Of a DNA stretch of 64,000 nucleotides, positions 44,298-52,704 are shown one piece after another. The DNA lies in the NCBI RefSeq assembly GCF_013752535.1, contig NZ_CP058348.1, positions 3,410,001 to 3,474,000 of the forward strand, read 5' to 3'. The position numbers were made by a program, and so were the translations under genes. Under the pieces are notes generated by a model that did not search any database, had not been told where the DNA came from, and saw nothing but the letters and a program-made list of their open reading frames with translations. Origin of the DNA: Bdellovibrio sp. KM01 (lineage in GTDB: Bacteria; Bdellovibrionota; Bdellovibrionia; Bdellovibrionales; Bdellovibrionaceae). Numbering within the stretch: position 1 is the first letter of the stretch; each line of letters opens with the position of its first letter.

Positions 44298-46178
44298 ATG
44301 AAACTGCCAAGTCCATTCGAGGAAACAACGAACTCCTCGAAACCAGTGCAATACCGCGTTTACGCGATCAGAGCTGTATTAGCTATGATCATGGCGTTCC
44401 TTATTGCGCAAATCAATTTGGACTATGTGGAATCATGGCTTTACGACTTCCGCATCCGCTCGCAGCTCTTCCAAAGAACTTCCGAAAAAATTGAGCTGGT
44501 TTATATCAAACCCTCAACGGTTCAGGCTTTCAAAGGCCAACCTAACGCCAAGGACCAGACGGCTATTCTTTATAACCTGCTTGCCGCTCACCCGCGCGCC
44601 GTGGTCTATGACTTTGCAATCGACGATGCCCAAGGCAGCGAAGAAGACAAAGCTGAATGGGCGAACCTGATCGTTCAAAGCACGAATGTCTATGTGGCCA
44701 CTCCCGACACCCCATTAAAGGGCGAGGAGCGCAGCCTCTATTTACCTCTGCCGTTTGATCATGTGCGCATGGTTTCGGCTCCTAAGACTTCTGATACCAT
44801 TAACTTTGCCAAAGACCGCGTCACTCGCCGTATGCTTTTGTCTTATCAGGATTCATTGATGCTTCCTGTGACTTTGGCGGGCTTTTATAATCCTGATGTT
44901 TTAGATTTCAGAAATATCCGGGGTTATTTTGATTTCTATGATACCAAGCAATCCTTTATCGACTACCGTCGCCCCGGCTCGTTCCCGTCGACCGTATTTG
45001 ACGATCTTGCCAATGGCAAAGTGGATTGGACTAAATTCGAAGATAAGATCGTTATCATCGGCACTGATTTAAATATCAGCGAGTCGGACTATATTCTGAC
45101 TCCCTACAGCCGTATTCCTTCGGCTATGACCCGCATTGAAATGCAGGCAAATATTATCGATACCCTGATCCGTAATTCCAGCCCGGTCAGAATGCCCACC
45201 TATGTGAATTGGATTCTGCTGACTTTGATTTCCATCTTGGCGATTCAAATCGTCCTGAGCATGAGCCCAGCAATGGGTTTGGTGATTTTAGTGGGAACAC
45301 TAACAGGATTTTCGGTTATCTCGTTCACGCTGTTCTGGTTATTTGGCTGGTGGATCACGATGGCCGCTCCGCTGCTGGCGGGTTTCCTGGTTTACTATTT
45401 CTTTATCCCTTACCGTCTGATCATCGAAAACCGTCGTAGCTGGGAATACTATCAAAAGAATAAACTTTTAAGTCAGGTGGAAGAGCTTAAGACGAACTTT
45501 ATCTCGATGATGTCCCATGATTTGAAGACGCCGATTGCGCGTATTCAAGGGATGACGGACGTGATCCTGGCGGATCAGGTGCAATTGAGCACGCAACAGC
45601 GTGAAGCCGTTGATACGATCAAGCACTCGTCGGACGACCTATTGAAATTTATCAGCTCGATTTTGAATTATGGAAAAATTCAAAGCGAAGGCGTGGAACT
45701 GCACATGCAAACCAAGGACATCAACAATGTCCTGCAGGAAGTCATCCGTAAGCATGAGTTCCTGGCAAAAGTAAAACGCATCCAAATCGTGTCAGAGCTT
45801 GAACCACTGTTCCCTATTCGCATGGATCCGGATTTGATGCGCCAAGTGCTTTCAAATCTGGTGGAAAATGCGATCAAGTACAGCCCGGATGACACGAAAA
45901 TTCTGGTTACCAGCGAGGAAAAGGATGAACGAGTTGTCATCCAAGTTTCTGACCAGGGACCGGGAATTCCAGAGGACGAACTGAATAATATTTTCATGAA
46001 GTTCTTTAGAAGCAAAAACGTAAAGAGCACGCAGATCAAAGGCTCTGGGTTGGGCCTTTACCTGGCTAAATATTTTACAGAACTACACAAGGGACGCATC
46101 TTTGTGGAGTCGAAAGATGGAAAAGGTTCCACATTTACGGTAGAACTGCCGATGGAACAAGGGGGCGTAAATGCTTAA
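44298..46178 (+). CDS. CHASE2-domain sensor histidine kinase
   Basis: 626 residues. One N-terminal membrane helix (AIRAVLAMIMAFLIAQINL), a large extracytoplasmic CHASE2 domain (about 45-300, IELVYIKPSTVQAFKGQPNAKDQTAILYNLLAAHPRAVVYDFAI onward), three membrane helices (about 305-380, as is usual after CHASE2), then HisKA with the phospho-acceptor His 407 in MSHDLKTPIARI, and HATPase (NLVENAIKYSPD, DQGPGIPEDE, GSGLGLYLAKYF). The stop overlaps the regulator gene by 8 bases. It starts 33 bases after the small peptide gene on the same strand, so may be in its operon. Ligand unknown; CHASE2 could sense a peptide in the periplasm. Confidence 0.95.
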   Translation: MKLPSPFEETTNSSKPVQYRVYAIRAVLAMIMAFLIAQINLDYVESWLYDFRIRSQLFQRTSEKIELVYIKPSTVQAFKGQPNAKDQTAILYNLLAAHPRAVVYDFAIDDAQGSEEDKAEWANLIVQSTNVYVATPDTPLKGEERSLYLPLPFDHVRMVSAPKTSDTINFAKDRVTRRMLLSYQDSLMLPVTLAGFYNPDVLDFRNIRGYFDFYDTKQSFIDYRRPGSFPSTVFDDLANGKVDWTKFEDKIVIIGTDLNISESDYILTPYSRIPSAMTRIEMQANIIDTLIRNSSPVRMPTYVNWILLTLISILAIQIVLSMSPAMGLVILVGTLTGFSVISFTLFWLFGWWITMAAPLLAGFLVYYFFIPYRLIIENRRSWEYYQKNKLLSQVEELKTNFISMMSHDLKTPIARIQGMTDVILADQVQLSTQQREAVDTIKHSSDDLLKFISSILNYGKIQSEGVELHMQTKDINNVLQEVIRKHEFLAKVKRIQIVSELEPLFPIRMDPDLMRQVLSNLVENAIKYSPDDTKILVTSEEKDERVVIQVSDQGPGIPEDELNNIFMKFFRSKNVKSTQIKGSGLGLYLAKYFTELHKGRIFVESKDGKGSTFTVELPMEQGGVNA

Positions 46179-47694
46179 GGTTTTGGTAGTAGACGACGAT
46201 CAAGGGTTAAGACTGTCCGTTAAAACAGCTCTTACAGCCAACCAACGTTTTGACGTCGACGAAGCATTCGATGGCATCAACGCCATGGAAAAAATTAAAG
46301 CCGGCACGACGAAGTACGACCTTGTTATTCTTGATGTCGACATGCCTCGCTTGAATGGTCTTGAAACTCTTCGCGCCATCAAAGAATACGACTCTGGAAT
46401 CATCGTGATGGTCATGACAGCGCACGCGACTTTGAATGATGCTGTTCAAGCAGTTAAAGACGGCGCATACAACTATCTTTCCAAACCAGTTGCGGGTGAT
46501 GAGTTACTGGCTTTGATCGACAAAGCCGTGAACGCCCACAACTTGATTTCCAATATCGCATTCTCTGCACCGGTGATGGTAGAAGAAGGTCGCAAGATCA
46601 TTGGTCACACATCCCAAATGCAAAAAGTATTTAACATCATCCACCGCCTTGCCAAAGTGGACACTCCGGTTTTGATCCGTGGCGCTTCGGGTACGGGTAA
46701 AGAGTTGGTCGCAAAAGCGATCCACTTTAACTCTGCCCGCAAAGACGAAAAATTCGTGGCAATCAACTGCTCTGCAATTCCAGAGAACTTGTTTGAATCT
46801 GAATTGTTCGGTCATGAAAAAGGGTCCTTCACAGGCGCTGACCAACGTAAAATCGGTAAATTCCAATTCGCTGAAGGCGGCACTTTGTTCTTGGACGAAG
46901 TGGGTGACATGCCCCAGCTGATGCAAGTTAAAATCTTGCGCGTACTTCAGGAAAAACTATTTACGCCAGTGGGTTCGAACCGCGAATTCGCCAGCAACGT
47001 ACGTATCATCGCTGCGACAAACCGTCCTTTGGAAGACATGATCAAAGCGGGAACTTTCCGTGAAGATTTGTTCTATCGCCTGAACGTCGTACCTATATTC
47101 TTGCCAGCTCTTCAAGAGCGCAAAGACGACCTTGAGCACATGATCAACATCTTCATTAAGAAGTTCAATCAAGCTCAAGGCAAACGCATCAATGGAATCA
47201 CTCCGGATGCCATGGCGGTTCTTAAAAAGCATTCTTGGCCAGGAAATATTCGTGAGCTTGAGAACGTGATTGAACATGCTTTCGTTCTGGAAACGAGCAA
47301 CCTCATCACTTTGGCTTCATTGCCAGAGGCTTTGTTGATCGCAACAGGGACTAACTTAATCGACCTTTCACCGTTTGAAACGGCTCAAAATGTGGCTTCT
47401 GCTGGCATCGTTAAGGCAGCAAAGGCGCATGTGAGCTTGGGTGAAGACGATGAAAACGCTGGCAGTGATATCGACTCCGAAGACCTTGAGGGTGAAGAGA
47501 TCGTTCCTTACTCTGGCGAGAATCTTGATTTCAACGCGCAAAAAGAAGCGTTCGAAAAAGAATTCATCATCAAGGCACTTAAAACTTTCCGTGGTCGCAT
47601 CAATCAAACGGCACTTCACGCGAACATTCCGAAAAAAACTTTGCTACGCAAAATTGAAAAATACGGAATTATCGCCAAAGACTACGCAAACTAA
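46171..47694 (+). CDS. NtrC-family sigma-54-dependent response regulator
   Basis: 507 residues. Receiver (VVDDDQ; phospho-Asp in LVILDVDMPRLNG; MTAH; SKPV), AAA+ domain (Walker A GASGTGKELVAKAIH, the sigma-54 contact loop GSFTGAD, a working variant of GAFTGA, Walker B GGTLFLDEVGDMP, RIIAATNRP, REDLFYRLNVVPI, HSWPGNIRELENV), an acidic linker (about 430-455), and a Fis-type helix-turn-helix (INQTALHANIPKKTLLRKIEKYGI). Partner of the kinase just upstream. Targets unknown; I found no confident sigma-54 promoter in the window. Confidence 0.96.
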   Translation: MLKVLVVDDDQGLRLSVKTALTANQRFDVDEAFDGINAMEKIKAGTTKYDLVILDVDMPRLNGLETLRAIKEYDSGIIVMVMTAHATLNDAVQAVKDGAYNYLSKPVAGDELLALIDKAVNAHNLISNIAFSAPVMVEEGRKIIGHTSQMQKVFNIIHRLAKVDTPVLIRGASGTGKELVAKAIHFNSARKDEKFVAINCSAIPENLFESELFGHEKGSFTGADQRKIGKFQFAEGGTLFLDEVGDMPQLMQVKILRVLQEKLFTPVGSNREFASNVRIIAATNRPLEDMIKAGTFREDLFYRLNVVPIFLPALQERKDDLEHMINIFIKKFNQAQGKRINGITPDAMAVLKKHSWPGNIRELENVIEHAFVLETSNLITLASLPEALLIATGTNLIDLSPFETAQNVASAGIVKAAKAHVSLGEDDENAGSDIDSEDLEGEEIVPYSGENLDFNAQKEAFEKEFIIKALKTFRGRINQTALHANIPKKTLLRKIEKYGIIAKDYAN

Positions 47695-47716
47695 ATTCAT
47701 TCTTTTCAGCTCCAGC

Positions 47717-47747
47717 AAGGCCTTCCATCCCCGGAAGGCCTTTTTTA
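47717..47747 (+). terminator. Rho-independent terminator of the kinase-regulator operon
   Basis: Perfect stem AAGGCCTTCC / GGAAGGCCTT, 6-base loop, followed by TTTTTT. It closes the transcript that includes the radical SAM gene, peptide, kinase and regulator. Confidence 0.9.
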
Positions 47748-47993
47748 TTTCCGGCTGATGCACGATAAAAATAGGTGCCTAACTAAAAGTGTCTGCCCTG
47801 AATGCAAGTGAAAGTTATCAATAAAAAATCGGTTTCTGCATCGCCTCTAGTTATTTAATCCAAAAACAATCACCAGATCTAGTGTTGCATGTTTTTTAAG
47901 CACAATTTGTTTAAGAATCATGTCGACGATACATTGACTCGATGTTGTGAAATTTGTAACGTCAGCCCCTCGACCCCGGAGAAATTCAAAGAC

Positions 47994-48608
47994 ATGACCA
48001 TGAACCCCTTGCCACCGCAGGCTTACACAAAAGAGACGCTGCTGAAAGCCTACCAATGGCTGATGTCGCAAAACTCTAATATCAAGGAGATCGCAACGAC
48101 TCCTGATATGCTGGTAAGTCTTTATCTAAAATCGGTGCGTGATGGTGAAAGCGCTTTGGAGCGCCCAAGTATCAAGAATTTCAAATCCGAATTAAAAAGC
48201 TTGTCAGCAATGATGGGCGAGTTGGATCGTCCTAATCAAAATCACGGAACGGGCGCGACTTATCATCAGCAAGCTCCACAGCCTCAACCTCAAGCCGTCC
48301 AGCAACAGCCCGTTCAACAGGTTTTGCACGCTCAACCGATCCTGCAACCGGCTTCGCCGATTCAAACTGCTGTCCAACCACAGATGGTTCAGGTGGCGCC
48401 GGCGATGGTTCCTCAAACTCAAGTTTCTTACACAGAGAAGACCCTGACCACGACCACTCAAGGTTCCGACGTCATGGAGCTTTTTGATTGTGGGACTAAA
48501 TCAATGATTCAGGAAGTCAAAGACGAGTTCAATTTGAGTTCTGAACTAGAAGCCTTGCGCATGCTCGTAAAAATCGGTTATGTGAAGTCTAAAGGCATGC
48601 TAAAATAG
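47994..48608 (+). CDS. Gln/Pro-rich cytosolic protein of unknown function
   Basis: About 204 residues from the ATG at 47994 (or 48000); the frame is open 105 bases further out but that part is Cys-rich and unlikely. Residues 1-85 are a helical domain (YTKETLLKAYQWLMSQNSNIKEIATTPDMLVSLYLKSVRDGE), the middle (about 90-160) is Gln/Pro/Val-rich, and the end is a short helical unit (DVMELFDCGTKSMIQEVKDEFNLSSELEALRMLVKIGY). The terminal helix pair could be a docking or ribbon-helix-helix-like module. No family recognised. lspA follows after 16 bases. Confidence 0.7.
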   Translation: MTMNPLPPQAYTKETLLKAYQWLMSQNSNIKEIATTPDMLVSLYLKSVRDGESALERPSIKNFKSELKSLSAMMGELDRPNQNHGTGATYHQQAPQPQPQAVQQQPVQQVLHAQPILQPASPIQTAVQPQMVQVAPAMVPQTQVSYTEKTLTTTTQGSDVMELFDCGTKSMIQEVKDEFNLSSELEALRMLVKIGYVKSKGMLK

Positions 48609-48624
48609 TTTAAGAGGCCCACAC

Positions 48625-49131
48625 ATGAACAAAAAATACATCTGGCTGGCAGCGATTGCAGGCTTTTTGGTCGCTTTAGACCAAGTAACGAAACTCTACA
48701 TTCACACACACTTTCACTTGGGTGAATCCGTTGTTGTGATTCCAAACTTCTTTAATTTTACTTACGTTAGAAACTTTGGTGCGGCGTTTGGATTTTTGGC
48801 TGAAAGCCATCCCTCTTTCCGTGAATTGTTCTTTCTAAGCATGCCACCGATCGCTTTGATCATCATCATGGGGATCTTGCGTGGAGTGAAAAACGAAGAC
48901 ACGAAACAAATCGTCGCTCTTTCCAGCATCTTTGGTGGCGCGATCGGGAACTACATCGACCGTATCCGCTTCCGCTACGTGATCGACTTCCTGGACTTCC
49001 ATATCTATGGAAAGTGGAGCTGGCCAGCGTTCAATATCGCTGACATGGCGATCGTGGGCGGTGTGGGACTCCTACTTCTGTTAATGTTCCTAGAGAACAG
49101 CAAAAAGAAAGAATCAGAAAAAGGCGCTTAA
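48625..49131 (+). CDS. lspA: Lipoprotein signal peptidase (signal peptidase II)
   Basis: 168 residues with four membrane helices. Cuts signal peptides of diacylglyceryl-modified prolipoproteins. Family motifs: LVALDQVTKLYI at the start, NFTYVRNFGAAFGF, GNYIDRIRFRYVIDFLDF (first catalytic Asp), and WPAFNIADMAIVGG (second catalytic Asp). With lgt 8.4 kb further on, it serves the many lipoproteins in this window. AGAGG lies before the ATG. Terminator overlaps the stop. Confidence 0.97.
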   Translation: MNKKYIWLAAIAGFLVALDQVTKLYIHTHFHLGESVVVIPNFFNFTYVRNFGAAFGFLAESHPSFRELFFLSMPPIALIIIMGILRGVKNEDTKQIVALSSIFGGAIGNYIDRIRFRYVIDFLDFHIYGKWSWPAFNIADMAIVGGVGLLLLLMFLENSKKKESEKGA

Positions 49132-49146
49132 AGGCGCCTTTTTTTT
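49119..49146 (+). terminator. Rho-independent terminator overlapping lspA stop
   Basis: AAAGGCGC-ttaaag-GCGCCTTTT stem followed by a T-run. Almost the same sequence closes the gene pair at 50721-50743. Confidence 0.85.
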
Positions 49147-49233
49147 GCTCGTTAACTTTACGGATTCAGTATTTGGCAAACAGGACTAGACCTGGCCCTA
49201 GACATATTTCTTTTCCCCGCCGAAAATTTATTT

Positions 49234-50265
49234 ATGAAAATAAGTCGTTTTTTGGTGGCGCTCGTTTCATTACTTTCAATAATTTGTATCGCCTACGAGG
49301 TGGATAACTTCACTCTTCGCTATAAGTCCTTGCCAGACTCTAGGGATGCGATGAACGACGAAGTGAATCGCATGCTTCAAGAGGCTCAAGCAAAGCTCGA
49401 AGGCAAGGGCTGCAGCCCAGACAAATTGGTCACAGCTGTGCATGACACATTAGGTGGCTGGGTGGTGGGTAAACTGGAAGAATTTGCTTCGGATTCAGAT
49501 ACCGTAAAAAAGCATCAATCCCCTTCTGACAATATTTATTCAAAACGAAGTGCGAAATCAAAACTCTCAGGCTTCATGATGACCTTTGCAGGTCTTAATG
49601 ACTCTGTGAATTTGAATGGCCAATATGTGGGTGCTGACAAGTTCGGTCACTTTATCGATCAGGGTTGGGAATACTATAAAGAGTATGAGAGCAGACCATC
49701 CCCAACAGAAGGTACTGCGGCTGCCTTGAAGTATGGAGTCGGCCTGGAAGAAGGCGGATTCGGCTTAAAAGCGACGGGAGTTAAATCCCACGGCGATCTT
49801 GCTGCGAACTATTCTGGATTTCGTTTTTGGTTAAACCTGCATAAAGGTGATGTGCCATATTTCAAGTGCGAGAACGATCAATGGACGCAAGTTCGCCAAT
49901 TTGATTTTATTGATTACGTAAATCCAGCTTGGGATGAAGCGATTAACTGTAGTGATTTTAAATCGGATGACATGGCAACTTCGGTTGTCGAGCGTGCCAC
50001 TGAACTGGAAGAAACAGCCTCGAAAAATGGTAAAACTCAGCGCTATGTCTGCCCAGTTTCTCCCAATGATTGTGTGAAAATGAAAAAGTACTATGGCGAC
50101 AAGGCTCCGATGATTCTTTCTGAGAAATGCTTGAACGCAAAACCAGAGGCAGATAACACTCGTCACTCGGCTCAAGTTTCTGCTCAAGAACTTGGTACAT
50201 CCAAATATAGCAAACGCGCACCTAAAACAACTGAAACGCCTCAACCTACACAGGGGACACGATGA
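49234..50265 (+). CDS. Exported protein of unknown function
   Basis: 343 residues with an N-terminal signal or anchor (FLVALVSLLSIICIAYEV). A conserved-looking centre reads NLNGQYVGADKFGHFIDQGWEYYKEYE and later YSGFRFWLNL, a pattern I associate with uncharacterised YfiM/DUF2279-like periplasmic proteins, but not firmly. Six Cys in the mature part suggest disulfides. The Thr/Pro-rich end is probably flexible. A CTAGAC...GCCGAAAA stretch upstream (about 49195-49220) loosely resembles a sigma-28 promoter. The stop overlaps the next start by 4 bases. Confidence 0.72.
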   Translation: MKISRFLVALVSLLSIICIAYEVDNFTLRYKSLPDSRDAMNDEVNRMLQEAQAKLEGKGCSPDKLVTAVHDTLGGWVVGKLEEFASDSDTVKKHQSPSDNIYSKRSAKSKLSGFMMTFAGLNDSVNLNGQYVGADKFGHFIDQGWEYYKEYESRPSPTEGTAAALKYGVGLEEGGFGLKATGVKSHGDLAANYSGFRFWLNLHKGDVPYFKCENDQWTQVRQFDFIDYVNPAWDEAINCSDFKSDDMATSVVERATELEETASKNGKTQRYVCPVSPNDCVKMKKYYGDKAPMILSEKCLNAKPEADNTRHSAQVSAQELGTSKYSKRAPKTTETPQPTQGTR

Positions 50266-50714
50266 AACACGTAATTCTTATCTCTCTTTTGATTAGCCAA
50301 GTGTCTTTCGCGGTGACAATGAAACCAGCGCCAAAGGCAGCACCAACTAAAAACAGAATGACAGCAAACACGGAATATTCTGCGGAAATTAAAGTGCTTT
50401 CGTCTCTGATTGGCTGTGTGAAATCCGGGACGAGCCCCGAGGGCATCCGTGCCTGCAGCAAAGACTTGCTTTCTGAATCTTTGAAACAGAAACACCGGGA
50501 TTTGGTTTTAACTTGGTTCGAGCAGCAAGTGGAAATCAGCTATCCGGCAGCTTGCCCAGCGTCTGATTTGGAATTCATCGATAAAGCAGTTTTAGCAAAA
50601 TCCAAAGCGACTTTGTGCTCGAACTTTTCTCGTGGAGATCAGACCAGACAAGTCATGTTCTTTATCAGCGAAGAAAAAGGCCAACCGCGCCTTTTGAATC
50701 TTAAAGAAAGATAG
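50262..50714 (+). CDS. Small secreted protein of unknown function
   Basis: 150 residues with signal peptide (MKHVILISLLISQVSFA). Four Cys in the mature part (IGCVKSG, RACSKD, AACPAS, TLCSNF) likely form two disulfides. Mostly helical. Translationally coupled to the upstream exported protein (ATGA overlap), so the two probably act together in the periplasm. No family recognised. Confidence 0.72.
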   Translation: MKHVILISLLISQVSFAVTMKPAPKAAPTKNRMTANTEYSAEIKVLSSLIGCVKSGTSPEGIRACSKDLLSESLKQKHRDLVLTWFEQQVEISYPAACPASDLEFIDKAVLAKSKATLCSNFSRGDQTRQVMFFISEEKGQPRLLNLKER

Positions 50715-50720
50715 AATTAA

Positions 50721-50743
50721 AAAGGCGCTTAAAGGCGCCTTTT
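50721..50743. terminator. Bidirectional terminator
   Basis: AAAGGCGC-ttaaag-GCGCCTTT stem between convergent genes; T-rich to the right (TTTCTTATTT) and A-rich to the left, so it can serve both. Confidence 0.8.
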
Positions 50744-50744
50744 C

Positions 50745-51272
50745 TTATTTATTGGGAATGTTCTTGCGAAGCTTCCGTTGCAGGCTCTGCCTGTGAAGTC
50801 CCAATTTTTTTGCGGCTTGAGTGATATTGCCGTTCGAAGTATTCAAAACGTAATCAATATATTCCCGCTCCATGCGCGCCAAGGAAATCTCGGATTCATC
50901 TTTAGGTGCTTCTGAAACCTGTTCCTCGGTAAAAGCACGAACAATCATATCTGGTGTCACTGGTTTTGCCAGGAAGTTTTCAGCTCCCAGCTGCATGGAT
51001 TTTACCGCAGAAGCCACCGACCCAAAGCCACTCATCATCACCACGCGAGCTCCAGGAAATTTTGCCGTCAGCAGCTTAATAAAATCTAAACCGTTGTCGT
51101 TACCGACACGCAGATCCAGCAAAACTCCATCGGGCGGAATCACACGGTCCAGATCAGGAAGCTCGCCATAACTTTCCACGTTGAAATCACGTTCTTCCAG
51201 TTCCTGATGCAGAACTTCTCTTAAACGAGTATCGTCTTCGATCACTAAAAGGTTTTTTACGATTTTTTTCAT
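50745..51272 (-). CDS. RegA/PrrA/ActR-type response regulator
   Basis: 175 residues, the family's usual size. Receiver (LVIEDDTRLREVL; phospho-Asp in GVLLDLRVGNDNGL; MMSGFGSVASAV; LAKPVTPD), a short linker, and a C-terminal Fis-like helix-turn-helix (GNITQAAKKLGLHRQSLQRKLRKNIP) that is the RegA DNA-binding signature. Start overlaps the kinase stop by 4 bases. In alpha-proteobacteria this pair controls respiration and redox balance; the same role here is inference. Confidence 0.9.
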   Translation of the reverse strand: MKKIVKNLLVIEDDTRLREVLHQELEERDFNVESYGELPDLDRVIPPDGVLLDLRVGNDNGLDFIKLLTAKFPGARVVMMSGFGSVASAVKSMQLGAENFLAKPVTPDMIVRAFTEEQVSEAPKDESEISLARMEREYIDYVLNTSNGNITQAAKKLGLHRQSLQRKLRKNIPNK

Positions 51273-52564
51273 TTCGACTCCTCGTAAGGAATCGACAGAC
51301 GCGCCGTCGCTCCTTTGGCGGGACTGTTATTGCGAAGGCTGAACTCGCCCCCCATAGATTGCGCCGTCATCATGGCAGAGTAAACTCCCAAGCCATTGCC
51401 GTTTTGTTTGTTCGTATTGAACGGCTCACCCAAGCGTTCGATAATTTCTGCAGACACACCAGAACCTGCATCGACCACTTCGATCACGATCTCACCATTA
51501 TTTTGATAGACGCGCAGGGAAATATCGGTGACGGAACCGGAAGCTTCCTTTGCATTATCCAATAGATCGAAAACTGTTTGCGCAAAGGATAGCGGCTGCA
51601 GACGGCAAAAAAGTTCACCGGGCGCCCATTCTTTATTCAGGATGATTTTATTGTCGGCTTCCCAGGATTGTACAATGTCCTGCAAAACAGAATGAACATT
51701 GAGTTTTTGCAAATCACCTTCGGCAGATGTAGCAAATACGCCCACCATTTTTTGAAAGATCGAAATACATTCATCCAAAGACAACTGTGCCTGTTGAATT
51801 TCGGCGTGGGCTGCCACGGGATCACCCAGCTTGCGAACGCCACGATCCAAACGCAGCTTAAGCGAGTTCAGCGGAGTCGCCATCTCATGGGAAAACCCTG
51901 CAGCCAAGGCCCCCAAAGATTTCAGACGATCAGCGCGGTGTTGGCGGTTTTGCAAACTGCGAATACGCTCTTCTTGTTTTTCCAACAAGACGGAAAACAA
52001 ACGCGCGACAAACCAGGCCCCAACAACAACGACCCATTGAAATAGAAAATGGAAAGCCATTTCTTTGCGATCCACATTCAACGTCACTGCAAGATCTTTG
52101 TTCGTCTCGCTTTGCAAGATTCCCAACAACCCTAAAAGAATCACGGCAAATAAAAGACTGCGTTTATTTATAAGAAGCATGCCTCCTAAAAACGCATGCA
52201 GCGTGAGTACTGCGATGAATGGATTCGCAGCTGATCCACTGACAAATAAAAGTCCCGCGACGGCCAGCAAATCCACCAACAGCTGAACAAATAACAGGGA
52301 CTGCTCTTTGGCGGCGGAAGTTTTGCTCCAGATACCTTGAGTAAGGCCATTGAAAACCGCAAGCAATGCCACCACGGCCATAAAGTAAAAAAGCTGCTCT
52401 TTTAATAAGTATCCAGATTCCAAAAGAGGAACTGTTCCAACCATCATGAAAATGATCGCGATCCATCGGAAGCGCACGATTCCCTGAATCAGGGATGTAT
52501 CGGGCCAAAATGATTTAACGACAGAGGATAACATGGGCCTTTCATAGTCCAGAGAGGCAGACAC
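51269..52564 (-). CDS. RegB/PrrB-type redox sensor histidine kinase
   Basis: 431 residues from the GTG at 52564, or 421 from the ATG at 52534. Six membrane helices fill residues 20-185, with GSAANPFIAV matching the GGxxNPF quinone-binding loop of RegB. The H-box is GFSHEMATPLNSLKLRLD, with HATPase DLLDNAKEASG, DAGSGVSAE and GNGLGVYSA. The redox Cys that follows the H-box in Rhodobacter RegB is not seen, so any sensing probably runs through quinone. Pairs with the RegA-type regulator downstream. Confidence 0.87.
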   Translation of the reverse strand: MSASLDYERPMLSSVVKSFWPDTSLIQGIVRFRWIAIIFMMVGTVPLLESGYLLKEQLFYFMAVVALLAVFNGLTQGIWSKTSAAKEQSLLFVQLLVDLLAVAGLLFVSGSAANPFIAVLTLHAFLGGMLLINKRSLLFAVILLGLLGILQSETNKDLAVTLNVDRKEMAFHFLFQWVVVVGAWFVARLFSVLLEKQEERIRSLQNRQHRADRLKSLGALAAGFSHEMATPLNSLKLRLDRGVRKLGDPVAAHAEIQQAQLSLDECISIFQKMVGVFATSAEGDLQKLNVHSVLQDIVQSWEADNKIILNKEWAPGELFCRLQPLSFAQTVFDLLDNAKEASGSVTDISLRVYQNNGEIVIEVVDAGSGVSAEIIERLGEPFNTNKQNGNGLGVYSAMMTAQSMGGEFSLRNNSPAKGATARLSIPYEESK

Positions 52565-52648
52565 AGCAAGCTCTTGCGTATTTCCGCAACTATCCGCTGC
52601 ACTGACGCACCCGCGAAAATCATTTGGGTTTCTAATTGCAAATTACTT

Positions 52649-52676
52649 GCGTTTAAGAAAGGTCCACGTTAAACGC
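52649..52676. promoter_or_regulatory. Candidate operator upstream of the metal-uptake operon
   Basis: Perfect 8-base inverted repeat GCGTTTAA...TTAAACGC with a 12-base centre, 28 bases before the ATG at 52705. Position, A/T-rich arms and the operon's role suggest a Zur- or MntR-type metal repressor site; no such regulator gene is in the window. Confidence 0.5.
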
Positions 52677-52704
52677 TATTGCAGATAGACCCTGGAGGAA
52701 TTGA

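Noticed and set aside
49195-49220. Sigma-28-like promoter (CTAGAC-N15-GCCGAAAA)
   Set aside because: The -35 part departs from the known TAAA core, and only one weak example was found; kept only as a remark in the gene entry.
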